Positions 47,211 to 55,980 are shown, counted from the first letter of the stretch. The stretch: DNA of 64,000 nucleotides from Bifidobacterium subtile (GCF_000741775.1 NZ_JGZR01000006.1:558001-622000); one strand, 5' to 3'. Notes: generated by a model from the sequence alone, not told the origin. Numbers and translations are program-made.

Positions 47211-48476
47211 TCAATTCGCGGAGTTGCCGTTCTGCCCGTTGGCTGGGTCATTTGCTGGCTGCGAGTAGCCCGGTGTCGGCTGGGATTCGCCGCCTGCCGG
47301 GTATTCGCCGTTTCCTGTGCCGCCGACGTATCCGCCCTGCGGCTGGTAGGAATCCTGACCGGGGTTGCCGTACGACTGCTGATTCTGGTCATAGGGCGCC
47401 TGGCCGGCCGCATAAGGCTGACCGCTGTAGGGCTGGCTCTGGGTGTATCCGCCCGGGTAGCCGGCTTGCTGAGATTGGAAGTCGTCGTCGTATTGAATGC
47501 CGGCGGGATCGGAATTCGCAACGCCAAGCACGATGAAGGACGCGAGAGCGCCGATGCCGCACAATGCAGTGAGCAGGCCCAAGACGACTATTCCAGCGCC
47601 GCCTCTCGCAGAGCCTGTGAAAACGGCGTGGCCGACCGTGGCGATGGTCTGCACGGCTACCAGAATGGCGAACAATCCTGCGAGCACGCCCAAGCCGTAC
47701 GGCAGCGCGGCCCACCAGCCGGATTTGTTGGAGTCATGCACGCGCCTGACCAAGACGGAGAGGGAGGGGAGGAACACTGCCAGACTCCACAATGTGGACA
47801 GCCACGACAGCCGATGGTCGGCAGCGTTGTTGAGAATGCTCAGAATCATGTTCACTCCGGCTACGCCGAGGAAGGCCCACCAGAGTTCGCTTTTCGAGGC
47901 TCTGCCTTTGAAAACGACGTACTTCTGGAAGAAGCGCTTGATTGCCTCAGGGAAGGGGCAGCCATAATACGGCTTGTTCAGCGGCGGTACCCCCGCTGGT
48001 GAAAATCCCGGGCTGTAAGGCTGCCCGGGGCCGTATCCTGCGTATTGCTGCTGGCCGTAGCTTGGTCCGCTGGCATATTGCGGAGCATTTTGCGCATTAT
48101 ATTGCGGTGCGCCGTATGAGGAGCCATTGGACTCGGAAGCGCCAGTGCCCGCAGCGGGCGGCTGCGAATATGCGCCGTCGTAAGGAGCCTGATACTGCGG
48201 AGTTTGCTGTCCGTACTGCGACTGCCTGTATTGCGGCTGCTGAGCATTGTTCTGCGTGGTTTGCGGCTCAGGCGGAACCGGAGATTCCTGCTGCGTTGGC
48301 GAAACCTCGTAGGAGCCTTGCGGCGCTTGGCCTGCGGCTGGATTCGTCACGGGTGATGCGGTCTGCGCATCATTCGGTTCGGAGGCGGTCGGGGAAGCGT
48401 AGGGCGTGTTCTGGGGGCGCGAGGAGCCGTCGTCGTTGGCGTCCGGATTGCCAGGATATTGCTGTGAATCGGTCAT
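47211..48476 (-). CDS. DUF805-family membrane protein with Gln/Tyr/Pro-rich ends
   Basis: A 421-aa protein. The first 200 residues are Gln/Pro/Tyr/Ser-rich and the last 80 repeat similar QSY/GYPGG-type tracts. Between them is a DUF805 core starting AIKRFFQKYVVFKGRASKSELWWAFLG with about four helices and the VRRVHDSNKSGWWA motif. Function of DUF805 is unknown. GAAAGGGACATC precedes the ATG at 48476; the frame is open further upstream without support. The low-complexity tails suggest condensation or cell-surface contacts, which is speculative. Confidence 0.85.
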   Translation of the reverse strand: MTDSQQYPGNPDANDDGSSRPQNTPYASPTASEPNDAQTASPVTNPAAGQAPQGSYEVSPTQQESPVPPEPQTTQNNAQQPQYRQSQYGQQTPQYQAPYDGAYSQPPAAGTGASESNGSSYGAPQYNAQNAPQYASGPSYGQQQYAGYGPGQPYSPGFSPAGVPPLNKPYYGCPFPEAIKRFFQKYVVFKGRASKSELWWAFLGVAGVNMILSILNNAADHRLSWLSTLWSLAVFLPSLSVLVRRVHDSNKSGWWAALPYGLGVLAGLFAILVAVQTIATVGHAVFTGSARGGAGIVVLGLLTALCGIGALASFIVLGVANSDPAGIQYDDDFQSQQAGYPGGYTQSQPYSGQPYAAGQAPYDQNQQSYGNPGQDSYQPQGGYVGGTGNGEYPAGGESQPTPGYSQPANDPANGQNGNSAN

Positions 48477-48628
48477 GATGTCCCTTTCAGCATGATTGCG
48501 TACATTTCCATTCTCGCAGACGTTGTGACAAAAAGTCTTCAGCTGTCCATAAAGAAAGCTGAAAGGCATGGAAGCCTTGCTACGAGCGATGCGAAGACAT
48601 CGCAGAAACAGAATCGCGGCTGCCGATT

Positions 48629-49474
48629 CTATTGGCCTTCCTCCTCGTCCAGCGCATCCTCGCTCGCCGGGCCGAGCAGCAGGTATTCAGCCAGCGCGAT
48701 CAGCGCGAACAGCACGCCGGTGCCGGCGATGATCACAATCGTGGCCGAGAAAATGGGCGGGGTGCGAAAGGAGTTGAATGCGCCTTGCAGCCAGATGCCC
48801 AAGCCTGAAGTAGCGCCCAAATACTCGGCGGTCACCGCGGTGCCGAACACGTATGCCGCGCAGATGCGGATGCCGCCGAATATTTGCCGGGCGGCGACGC
48901 GCAGCTTCACATGCCACAGCGTCCACGAGCGGTTCGCGCCGCAGGTGAGCGCCACATCCTCATAGAATCGCGGCACGGCTTGCAAACCCCGCGTGGTCTG
49001 CACGGCAACAGGGAACAATCCCAGCACCGCAACCAGCACGATTTTCCCGGTCGGGTCGAAACCGAACCACAGCATGAACAGCGGGGCGATGGCAATCAGC
49101 GGTATCGTCTGCGCAGCCGTCAGCAGCGGGTAGAGCGCACGGTGCAGCACCGTCGAGGAGTACAGCAGCACGCCGATGCCGACGCCCGCCGCCACGGCGA
49201 TTACGAAGCCGATAGCCGTTTCATACACGGTCATGGCGGCGGCCGACATGAGATCGGGCCAGGTGTCGATCATCGAGGCGACGATCTGGCTGGGAGCGGC
49301 AAGCGTGCGCTCGCTGATGCCCCCGAGACGCACCGCCGCCTCCCAAACGGCCAGCAGCGCGCCGATGGATGCGATCGGAGGCAGCGAGCGTCGCACCAGA
49401 CGCCCGGCGCCATGCCGTCGTCTGGTTGCCGGGGCTGATCGCCGCATGCTGTCAGGCCTAGGACCGATAGTCAT
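48629..49474 (-). CDS. ABC transporter permease, thiamine-precursor/taurine type
   Basis: A 281-aa permease with a basic N-terminus and about six helices. The BPD_transp_1 coupling loop (EDVALTCGANRSWTLWHVKLRVAARQIFGGIRI) is present and the layout matches SsuC/TauC/ThiX-like permeases. Its ATG overlaps the stop of the upstream binding-protein gene. No ATPase gene follows: the next gene is the unrelated DUF805 gene. An ATPase encoded elsewhere must serve the transporter if it works. Confidence 0.88.
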   Translation of the reverse strand: MTIGPRPDSMRRSAPATRRRHGAGRLVRRSLPPIASIGALLAVWEAAVRLGGISERTLAAPSQIVASMIDTWPDLMSAAAMTVYETAIGFVIAVAAGVGIGVLLYSSTVLHRALYPLLTAAQTIPLIAIAPLFMLWFGFDPTGKIVLVAVLGLFPVAVQTTRGLQAVPRFYEDVALTCGANRSWTLWHVKLRVAARQIFGGIRICAAYVFGTAVTAEYLGATSGLGIWLQGAFNSFRTPPIFSATIVIIAGTGVLFALIALAEYLLLGPASEDALDEEEGQ

Positions 49475-50703
49475 CAGGACAGATAATCATTGGTGGCGAG
49501 CTTGCTGGCCTGCGGCGCCTGGCCTGGCGTGCCGCTCGTGCCGTCCTTGGCCTTGGCTTTGTCCTTGTCCGAGGCGTAGGTGCCCGCATTGTTCTGGAAA
49601 TCCAGATACTGCTGGGCGGCGTCGAAATCGGTGGCTCCGGTCACACGCTTGGCATCCTTCGCGGTCGTCCAGTAATTGCGGTCGATGATCGTATCCATCG
49701 AAGCCCGCACCAGCTTGGGGTCGAGCTGCGATTCCTTGGTCTGTGCTACGAGGATGTCGCTGGCCTTTTGCGGGTTCGCCAGCGCGTAGTCATAGCCCTT
49801 GGCTGCTGCGGCGAGGAAGTGGCGCAGCGTCGCTTGGTGCGCGCTGTCGTTGAGCCACGAGGCGTTGACGGCGAATCCCAGCTGGTCGGGGTTGCCGGGC
49901 ACGCCCCAGTCGGCGGCTTCGAAGCAGTTCAGCGCCGGGCCATTGAGCTTGCTTTCCACGCCCTCCCAGGTAGCGTAGAACCCGCCGAAGTCGCCTTTAC
50001 CGCTGCTTAATGTGGCGAAGGTGTTCGTTCCGGCGGTTGCGGTCTTGAACTCGCCCGTGCCGCCGGCGTGCTTGATCATCTGCCGCACGACCGCATTCTG
50101 CTCGGCCGAGCCGAAACTGACGAAGGTCTTGCCGGAGAGGTCCTTCGGAGTGACGATGTCCTTGCGACTGGCCAGTGCGCACCATTGCGCGACCGGCTTC
50201 TGTGTCAGGTCGAAGACGAAGCGCAGCTTGGCGCCTTGCGCGTTGAACGCCGCGACATTGCTCAGCGTCGTGAATCCTACGTTGGCCACGCCGTTCTCCA
50301 CGCTGGTCTCCGCGCCGGCCTGAGCGGTGGGCAGGATGGTGAGATTGACGCCTGCGTCCTTGAAGTAGCCGAGCTTCTGCGCGACATACAACCCGATGTG
50401 ATTCGTATTGGGCGTCCAGTCGAGCATGAACGACAGCTTCGTTGCGTCGCCGGACGAGGAGGCGTCATTCGCGCTGCCGCACGCTGCCGCGCCTAGCACC
50501 AGAGATGCGCAGAGCAGCGCCGCGAATGCCGCACGAAGGCTTGTGCGCAGCCGCGATTGGCCGCGCTGCCTGTACACGCGCCGCCTATCGATAGGAGAAG
50601 AAGACTCGTCTGCTGTGCTGCGGATGGCGCTGCCGTGGGCAGCGGCGCGCAACATCTGCGCGAACCGTCCGGAAGAATCGTGATTGCGACCTGAAGCGGC
50701 CAT
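49474..50703 (-). CDS. NMT1/THI5-like substrate-binding lipoprotein
   Basis: A 409-aa solute-binding protein. A long Arg/Ser-rich N-terminus (about 50 residues) leads to a hydrophobic stretch and lipobox LGAAAC. The core follows the NMT1/THI5 pattern: LDWTPNTNHIGLYVAQKLGYFKDAGV, then SGKTFVSFG, and a C-terminal helical part. This family binds pyrimidine precursors of thiamine or related compounds. The C-terminus has a Lys/Asp/Ala-rich run. The stop overlaps the permease start, so the pair is cotranslated. Confidence 0.88.
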   Translation of the reverse strand: MAASGRNHDSSGRFAQMLRAAAHGSAIRSTADESSSPIDRRRVYRQRGQSRLRTSLRAAFAALLCASLVLGAAACGSANDASSSGDATKLSFMLDWTPNTNHIGLYVAQKLGYFKDAGVNLTILPTAQAGAETSVENGVANVGFTTLSNVAAFNAQGAKLRFVFDLTQKPVAQWCALASRKDIVTPKDLSGKTFVSFGSAEQNAVVRQMIKHAGGTGEFKTATAGTNTFATLSSGKGDFGGFYATWEGVESKLNGPALNCFEAADWGVPGNPDQLGFAVNASWLNDSAHQATLRHFLAAAAKGYDYALANPQKASDILVAQTKESQLDPKLVRASMDTIIDRNYWTTAKDAKRVTGATDFDAAQQYLDFQNNAGTYASDKDKAKAKDGTSGTPGQAPQASKLATNDYLS

Positions 50704-51304
50704 GCTGTCACCTTGCCTTTGCTGCTATGGCCCGAGGCAAAGCGCGGAAAGGTGAGGAGTCCGCGCGATGCATCAGGCTGCATCCCATACGACTCGCCGT
50801 CGCAAGAGATGCCTGTTCTGCTGATTTTGGCGCGGCTGCTGCCACCAACCGCGCGAACGCAGTCCAGTATAGCGCTGAGCCGGACGGGGATCGCGGTTTA
50901 CGGCCGGCCTGAACCGCAGCCAAGGCCTCTGGGACCCAATGGCGTGGGTATGACAGGCATCGTTCATAGTGTCTCCATTAGCTGTAGTGGATTTCCGCAT
51001 GCGCTGAAGTCTGTCTCCCTTATCCGCAGTGCTGGATCCCGGCTGAGCTTCCTCAAAGCCCGTCAGCAGGCCTGTCTCCCTTATCCGCAGTGCTGGATCA
51101 TATAGACCGTGCCTACGATCGAGGTGTTGCCGTGATTTTGGGACGTTTCCTGCTCGGGAGTGCATCGATTTGGCGCTGCAGAGCAGGCGGACACATGACT
51201 GGAGCGCCGGAAAACCACTACAGATAAGGCCGGTAGGCCAGGATTGAAGTTCTCCTCATATGCATCGGCGCACCACGTCGCAGTTGCGCGGCACAATAGG
51301 GCGT
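50704..51304. repeat. intergenic region with 28-bp direct repeats and related words
   Basis: About 600 bp between divergent genes. Positions 51011-51038 and 51072-51099 are identical over 28 bp (containing CTTATCCGCAGTGCTGGATC). A related copy is at about 50971-50995 (GCTGTAGTGGATTTCC) and an inverse near 51206-51228 (GGAAAACCACTACAG). I searched the minus strand for a THI-box (TPP riboswitch) before the binding-protein gene and saw none. A minimal promoter for gltX must lie near 51250-51300. Confidence 0.7.
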
Positions 51305-52852
51305 ATGACTCAAGCTGAAACCGCAACCCAACCACGACCCGCCGCCGAAGGCAGGCCCGAACTCCCTGAAAACGTCCGCGTCCGATTCTGCCCGTCGCCC
51401 ACCGGCACCCCGCACGTCGGCATGGTGCGCACCGCGCTGTTTAATTGGGCTCAGGCACGCCACAGCCACGGCACCTTCGTGTTCCGCATCGAAGACACCG
51501 ACGCCGTGCGCGACAGCGAGGAAAGCTACAACCAGATTCTCGACGCGCTCAAGTGGCTCGGCATCGACTGGGACGAGGGCGTTGAAGTGGGCGGTCCTGA
51601 CGGCCCGTACCGTCAGTCCGAGCGCAGCGCGATCTACAGTGATGTCGCCCAAAAGCTCTTGGACGCCGGCTATGCCTACGAATCGTATTCGACCTCCGAC
51701 GAGATCGAGGCGCGCAACCTCGCCGCCGGCCGTCCGAAGGCCTTTGGCTACGACGGCTACGACCGCGATTTGACCGAGGAGCAGAAGGCCTCCTTCCGCG
51801 TCGAGGGCCGCAAGCCCGCGCTGCGTATCCGCATGCCCGATGACGACGTCGCCTTCGACGATCTGATTCGTGGGCGCATCGAATTCAAGGCCGGTTCGGT
51901 GCCGGACTATGTGATCGTGCGGCCGAACGGCGATCCGCTCTACACGCTCACCAATCCGGTCGATGACGCGATGATGCGCGTCAACGTCGTGCTGCGCGGC
52001 GAGGATCTGCTCAGCTCCACCCCGCGCCAGATCGTGCTCTACCGCTACCTGATCAAGCTCGGCGTGGCGAGCGAAATGCCGCTGTTCGGCCATATGCCGT
52101 ATGTGATGGGCGAAGGCAAGAAGAAGCTTTCGAAGCGCGATCCGGAGTCGAACCTCTTCCTGCACCGCGAGAACGGCTTCATCCCCGAAGGTTTGCTCAA
52201 CTATCTGGCGCTGCTCGGCTGGTCGATCGGCCCCGACCGCGACGTGTTCTCCATGAGCGAGCTGATCGAGCATTTCGACGTGCGCGACGTGAAGGCCAAC
52301 CCGGCCCACTTCGACATCGACAAGGCCATCGCCATCAATGCTGAGCATATCCGCATGCTGGAGCCGCAGGACTTCCTGAATCGTTCCGTGCCCTACCTGC
52401 ATCGCGACGGCGTGGTTTCGGCTGACTCGTGGGATGAGCTCACCGACCGCGAACGGGAGATTCTGAGCGCTTCGGCCGAACTGGTCCAGCCGCGCGTGCG
52501 GCTGCTCGGCGAGGTGTCGGGCATGGTCGGCAGCCTGCTGAGCGACGCGGAATACCTCGAACCTGAGGCTGACGCGCGCAAGCAGCTCAAGGATTCGGCA
52601 GCCGATGTGCTCGGCAAGGCCATCGCCGCATTGGAGCCGATCGAAGAATCAGCTTGGACGACCGACAATCTGCACGAGACGCTGACCCAGGCGCTGGTGG
52701 AGGATGGCGGCTACAAGCCCCGGCTCGCCTTCGGCCCGGTGCGCGTGGCGCTGTCCGGCCGCCGCGTATCCCCGCCGTTGTTCGAGTCCATGCAGATCGT
52801 CGGCAAGGCGATTACCGTGGCGCGGCTCAAGGGGCTGCTCGCGCAGCGGTGA
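51305..52852 (+). CDS. gltX: glutamyl-tRNA synthetase
   Basis: Charges tRNA-Glu (515 aa, class I). The HIGH-type signature is [21 protein letters not shown] (residues about 32-51), with [16 protein letters not shown], and the KMSKS-type loop is [14 protein letters not shown]. The ATG at 51305 is preferred; in-frame upstream codons add an arginine-rich stretch. Actinobacteria generally lack glutaminyl-tRNA synthetase, so this enzyme may also load glutamate on tRNA-Gln for GatCAB; that is inference. tRNA-Glu and tRNA-Gln lie about 600 bp downstream. Confidence 0.95.
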   Translation: MTQAETATQPRPAAEGRPELPENVRVRFCPSPTGTPHVGMVRTALFNWAQARHSHGTFVFRIEDTDAVRDSEESYNQILDALKWLGIDWDEGVEVGGPDGPYRQSERSAIYSDVAQKLLDAGYAYESYSTSDEIEARNLAAGRPKAFGYDGYDRDLTEEQKASFRVEGRKPALRIRMPDDDVAFDDLIRGRIEFKAGSVPDYVIVRPNGDPLYTLTNPVDDAMMRVNVVLRGEDLLSSTPRQIVLYRYLIKLGVASEMPLFGHMPYVMGEGKKKLSKRDPESNLFLHRENGFIPEGLLNYLALLGWSIGPDRDVFSMSELIEHFDVRDVKANPAHFDIDKAIAINAEHIRMLEPQDFLNRSVPYLHRDGVVSADSWDELTDREREILSASAELVQPRVRLLGEVSGMVGSLLSDAEYLEPEADARKQLKDSAADVLGKAIAALEPIEESAWTTDNLHETLTQALVEDGGYKPRLAFGPVRVALSGRRVSPPLFESMQIVGKAITVARLKGLLAQR

Positions 52853-52924
52853 GGGGATGACGGGGCCTGCCTATGGTATGGCGTTTCCTAAAGGCTGCCG
52901 CAGCGGCCGGGAGGGATTGGCGAC

Positions 52925-53038
52925 TCTGTCTTGTTTCTGACAATAAGCCTCCATTAATGGCAGAAACAAGACAGACTATGGTCAGCTCTGTATTGCATCT
53001 GACATTTGACGCTGGAAACTGTCGCAAACAAGACAGAG
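52925..53038. repeat. inverted word array after gltX
   Basis: TCTGTCTTGTTTCTG (52925-52939) and its perfect inverse (52961-52975) are followed by diverged copies in the same W, W' order (CTCTGTATTGCATCTGACA near 52986, AACAAGACAGAG near 53027). Confidence 0.7.
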
Positions 53039-53163
53039 CCAGGTAGCGCCGGTATGTTTAACGATTCGGCGGCGTCTCATATTCCGTGTCCGTAGGACTG
53101 GTGTGGTAGCCGTCCAGCCGTAGCTCAGCCGGAGGCTTGACGGTGCCCTTGTCACTGTCCTTC

Positions 53164-53343
53164 GCAGCCTTAGTGGCTGCTCACCTCACCTACGGGCAAC
53201 GCACTGCGTTGCCCGCTTAACGGTTCAGCCTCGTGCCCTTGGTGGGCACTCGGTCGAGCCTACGAACTGACGATGCCGTTGGCATCGTCCTTCGGCTCCT
53301 TGGCGGAGCCTCACTTCGCCTACAGGCAACGCACAGCGTTGCC
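53164..53343. repeat. array of six short GC-rich hairpins before tRNA-Glu
   Basis: Perfect 6-9 bp stems with 3-5 base loops are at 53164-53180, 53194-53214, 53233-53249, 53269-53289, 53294-53310 and 53325-53343. A unit containing GGCAACGCAC.GCGTTGCCCGCTTAACGG occurs twice, 130 bp apart. GCCGGTAT(G/A)TTTA flanks the array at about 53049 and 53386. Small ORFs across it have no ribosome binding site. It may be structured RNA or a small repeat element. Confidence 0.7.
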
Positions 53344-53433
53344 CGCTTAACGGCTCGACACGCCGTCTTGCGCTTGGTGGCGGATGCCGGTATATTTACA
53401 TGCTGTTGCCTGAAAGGGTGACGAATAATTTAA

Positions 53434-53506
53434 GCCTCCATCGTCTAGCGGTCTAGGACTACGCCCTCTCACGGCGCCAACACCGGTTCAAATCCGGTTG
53501 GAGGTA
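53434..53506 (+). tRNA. tRNA-Glu (CTC)
   Basis: 73 nt. Acceptor GCCTCCA pairs with TGGAGGT (one G-T), discriminator A, anticodon loop CTCTCAC giving CTC, T arm CCGGTTCAAATCCGG. CCA is not encoded. Confidence 0.93.
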
Positions 53507-53547
53507 CGAAGACGCTGTAACTGCTCGCAGCTGCAACGCCTGCCAAT

Positions 53548-53619
53548 TGGGGTATGGTGTAATTGGCAACACGGTTGATTCTGGTTCAATTGTTCTTGGT
53601 TCGAGTCCAGGTACCCCAG
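53548..53619 (+). tRNA. tRNA-Gln (CTG), integration target
   Basis: 72 nt. Acceptor TGGGGTA pairs with TACCCCA, discriminator G, anticodon loop TTCTGGT giving CTG. Its 3' end (from 53603) is the left copy of the element's attachment repeat, and the gene stays intact after insertion. Confidence 0.93.
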
Positions 53620-53620
53620 C
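53603..53620 (+). other. left attachment site (attL core)
   Basis: GAGTCCAGGTACCCCAGC, covering the T-arm end, acceptor strand and discriminator of tRNA-Gln plus one base. It is identical to 63879-63896; the bases just outside differ. Confidence 0.9.
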
Positions 53621-53623
53621 GAT

Positions 53624-53677
53624 AGCCCGAAAATGGCTTGATTCCAACGAAGATCAAGACCTGATTCGGGCTTTTTT
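53624..53677 (+). terminator. element-encoded terminator after tRNA-Gln
   Basis: AGCCCGAA (53624-53631) pairs with TTCGGGCT (53665-53672), then TTTTT. It substitutes for the tRNA operon's own terminator, now displaced to 63907. Confidence 0.75.
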
Positions 53678-53697
53678 GTATAGACCAATGTATAGAC
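53677..53697. promoter_or_regulatory. left arm-type site, two TGTATAGAC copies
   Basis: TGTATAGAC occurs twice separated by CAA. The same arrangement with AAA is at 63812-63832, so it is probably an integrase arm-binding site. A TATGAT at 53702-53707 follows, which would place transcription start at the integrase ATG (leaderless). Confidence 0.65.
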
Positions 53698-53713
53698 GAG
53701 ATATGATGGTCGC

Positions 53714-54919
53714 ATGGGCAGGGCAAAGGACATCAGAATCTTCACCACCACCGTGCACGGCAGGACGCGCACATGCGCCAGACTGGAAATCACCCGGCAC
53801 GGCGAGGCGCGCCGATGGGTGCAGGGATACGGCACCACCGAGGGCGAGGCGAGGGCGGCGCTGCTGTCCAACATGAGCCTCGCCGCGACACGCACGAAAC
53901 GGGCGCACATCTCCACACCCACCATCAAGGCCTTCCTACCCACATGGATCGAGCACTGCCGCGCCTCGGACACGCAGCCGCAGACCATCACCAAGTATCA
54001 GCGGGACATCGAACGGCACATCATCCCATATACCAACGAGCCGCTCGACGCATACGACACGGAGACGTTGCGCGTGATCTTCTACACGACACTGCCGAAC
54101 CACGGCATCGGGGACTTCGCACGCCGCCACACCCACACCGAACTCAAACAAATGTTCGCCTACGCGGTCGAGAAGGGCGTGATATCCGACAACCCCATGG
54201 AGGGCGTGCCCAAGCCCAAAGCGAAGGCGCAGGCGGGACGCAAACTCGACCAGAACATCAGCCGATGGATAACGGGGGCACGATGGGTGCTCGACTGGCT
54301 CGAACCGCCATCGTGCCCCTATCACGACATGTACTGCCTCGTGCTCCTCACCCTCAACGGCCTACGGCGCAGCGAGGCGATGGCACTGCAATGGGAGGAC
54401 ATCTGGGGCGAGAACACGCCGAACCAATGCACCATCCACGTCATGCACCAGATACAACGCCACAGCAAGGCATCGGGACTATCGGGACTCTATCTCACGG
54501 ACGGCACGAAAAACGGCGATGACCGCACCTTCAAAGCCCCCGAAAGACTACGCAGGGCACTGCTCGACGTGCAACAGCAAGGCAGGAAGGGCGTATACCT
54601 CTGGGAAAGAGACATCATCAACCTCAACCCCCACGACCACGCATGGTCGCACACCAGCGTAGACCGCAGATGGCGCGAACTGCTCGAAGCCTTCTACAAG
54701 GAAGTGCAACCCAACTTCAAACCCGGCAAAAACGACTACTGGCGACTGCACGACAACCGCCACATCTGCGCCTCACGCATGGCACAGGCAGGAGTAGACC
54801 GCAAAGCAGCAGCGAAAATCCTCGGACACCTCGACACCGAAATGACCTCCTACTACACACACGCCACCCAGACCGAACTCGACTCGGGACTCGGGGCAAT
54901 GGAAAAATACCTCGGATAG
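53714..54919 (+). CDS. int: tyrosine recombinase (integrase)
   Basis: A 401-aa site-specific recombinase that would integrate and excise the element at tRNA-Gln. An arm-binding N-terminus (about residues 1-65) and a SAM-like core-binding domain (66-170) precede the catalytic domain. Catalytic residues are Arg218 in LNGLRRSEAMAL, His346 and Arg349 in RLHDNRHICAS, His372 in ILGHLDTEM and Tyr381 in YYTHAT, so the enzyme is complete. There is no Shine-Dalgarno sequence before the ATG; a -10-like TATGAT seven bases upstream suggests a leaderless message. It is the first gene inside attL, the usual position. Confidence 0.95.
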   Translation: MGRAKDIRIFTTTVHGRTRTCARLEITRHGEARRWVQGYGTTEGEARAALLSNMSLAATRTKRAHISTPTIKAFLPTWIEHCRASDTQPQTITKYQRDIERHIIPYTNEPLDAYDTETLRVIFYTTLPNHGIGDFARRHTHTELKQMFAYAVEKGVISDNPMEGVPKPKAKAQAGRKLDQNISRWITGARWVLDWLEPPSCPYHDMYCLVLLTLNGLRRSEAMALQWEDIWGENTPNQCTIHVMHQIQRHSKASGLSGLYLTDGTKNGDDRTFKAPERLRRALLDVQQQGRKGVYLWERDIINLNPHDHAWSHTSVDRRWRELLEAFYKEVQPNFKPGKNDYWRLHDNRHICASRMAQAGVDRKAAAKILGHLDTEMTSYYTHATQTELDSGLGAMEKYLG

Positions 54920-55081
54920 TCTCTTCCTTACAAGTGGAACAACGCTGTTCCACACTCTCGCAGATGTTCCCGCACCCGTGTACAGGCGTGAGCCTTGCCC
55001 AAAATCATCCCAAAATCGCCTTTTGTTAGATAGGTGATATGGATGAGGTTCCTCACCCATATCACATAAGGAGAAAGAAGG
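54920..55081. promoter_or_regulatory. promoter/operator region before RHH gene
   Basis: GTGGAACA/TGTTCCAC (54934-54953) may end int. TTTTGTTAGAT at 55021 is repeated before the gene at 56657. The dyad 55034-55065 (arms of 15 bases, GTGATATGG.TGAGG, one mismatch, 2-base loop) lies between it and the ribosome binding site and is a likely RHH operator. Confidence 0.55.
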
Positions 55082-55447
55082 ATGACTAAAAAAGATACCA
55101 TCGATATCAGATTGGAAATCGCACGCAAGGCAAGACAGCACTTGAGGGTCATGAGTGCCGAGACCGGTGCAACCATGAGCGGTATAGTCGAGGATTTGAT
55201 AGAAACGCAGTGGGAGCAGAGCGGACACACCGCCGAGTATTCCGCACGCTATGCAGGCACCCACGTATACACAACCCACGCCGAGGAACGCAGAGACCTT
55301 GTTATAGAGATGCACCACGGTGGGATGAGCGCAGAGCAGATAGTGGAGTCTCTACCGCATCATCTGAAGGCCACGCACAGTGTGGTGGAGCATATCATCA
55401 GTGATGATGATTCAGACCTCGTAGAGCAGATGCGCACGGGGGCATGA
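55082..55447 (+). CDS. ribbon-helix-helix DNA-binding protein
   Basis: A 121-aa protein. Residues 1-45 (DTIDIRLEIARKARQHLRVMSAETGATMSGIVEDLIE) fit a ribbon-helix-helix fold, one beta strand and two helices, as in MobC-like, ParG-like or CopG-like regulators. The rest is acidic and helical (EIMHHGGMSAEQIVESL region). AAGGAGAAAGAAGG precedes the ATG. It begins a tight run of small genes. It could be an autorepressor acting on the upstream dyad or an accessory nicking protein. Confidence 0.75.
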   Translation: MTKKDTIDIRLEIARKARQHLRVMSAETGATMSGIVEDLIETQWEQSGHTAEYSARYAGTHVYTTHAEERRDLVIEMHHGGMSAEQIVESLPHHLKATHSVVEHIISDDDSDLVEQMRTGA

Positions 55448-55448
55448 C

Positions 55449-55709
55449 ATGATGCATGAAAAAATAACCCAGGCAAAACTGAAAGCAAGAACGATGGGTG
55501 TAGACCCTGAACTACTTACCGCAGTGGAGCAGACCTATGGCGCAAAAACTATCGAAGAGTATGTACACAACTACAGCGTGAGCACATACCCCACCATGCA
55601 CGAATACCTCGAAGATTTGCTCATGCCACTCGACGGCATCATAGGGCTACACGATGAATCACAACTACAACAGGAGAAAGGAAATGACAACAGCAACAAC
55701 AATCAATGA
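55449..55709 (+). CDS. small protein of unknown function
   Basis: I do not recognise this 86-aa protein. It is helical and acidic at the C-terminus (QLQQEKGNDNSNNNQ), with no membrane segment. It starts one base after the RHH gene and overlaps the next gene by 26 bases, so it belongs to the same transcript. A second ATG one codon later is equally possible as start. Confidence 0.6.
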   Translation: MMHEKITQAKLKARTMGVDPELLTAVEQTYGAKTIEEYVHNYSVSTYPTMHEYLEDLLMPLDGIIGLHDESQLQQEKGNDNSNNNQ

Positions 55710-55968
55710 CATCACGACATCTGCATACATAGCAGACCTCACGGGAGTGTGGAGCGCCCTCGTGCAACACTACATAGGACCAGCCATTATAATCATCACC
55801 GGATTTTTTGCAGTGATGTATCTCGTAAAACGAGAAATCCGCCCGATGCTCGTGTTCCTCGCGCTTGCCGTCATCGCGGCAGTGGTGGTGTATGCAGCAC
55901 CCGCACTACTCGGACAAAATAGCACGCTTGTTCGCAACGGTGGCGAACTTGTGAAGCAGGTCAACTAG
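55684..55968 (+). CDS. small two-helix membrane protein, VirB2/pilin-like size and topology
   Basis: A 94-aa protein. Two hydrophobic segments (YIGPAIIIITGFFAVMYLV and MLVFLALAVIAAVVVYAAPALL) flank a short positive loop (KREIRP). That topology and size match VirB2/TrbC-type pilins and also small phage coat or holin proteins; sequence alone does not decide. AGGAGAAAGGAA precedes the ATG at 55684. No VirB4, VirD4 or Zot-like ATPase is encoded in the element. Confidence 0.65.
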   Translation: MTTATTINDITTSAYIADLTGVWSALVQHYIGPAIIIITGFFAVMYLVKREIRPMLVFLALAVIAAVVVYAAPALLGQNSTLVRNGGELVKQVN

Positions 55969-55980
55969 GGGGGTGCAACC

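Noticed and set aside
50704..51304. TPP riboswitch before the NMT1/THI5 operon
   Set aside because: The conserved CTGAGA and CTGATCTGGATAA-type core segments were not found on the minus strand.
53164..53343. CRISPR array
   Set aside because: Stems differ from each other and spacers are irregular; no cas gene is present.
53233..53421. 62-aa open frame upstream of tRNA-Glu
   Set aside because: It runs through the hairpin array, has no ribosome binding site and its composition follows the stems.
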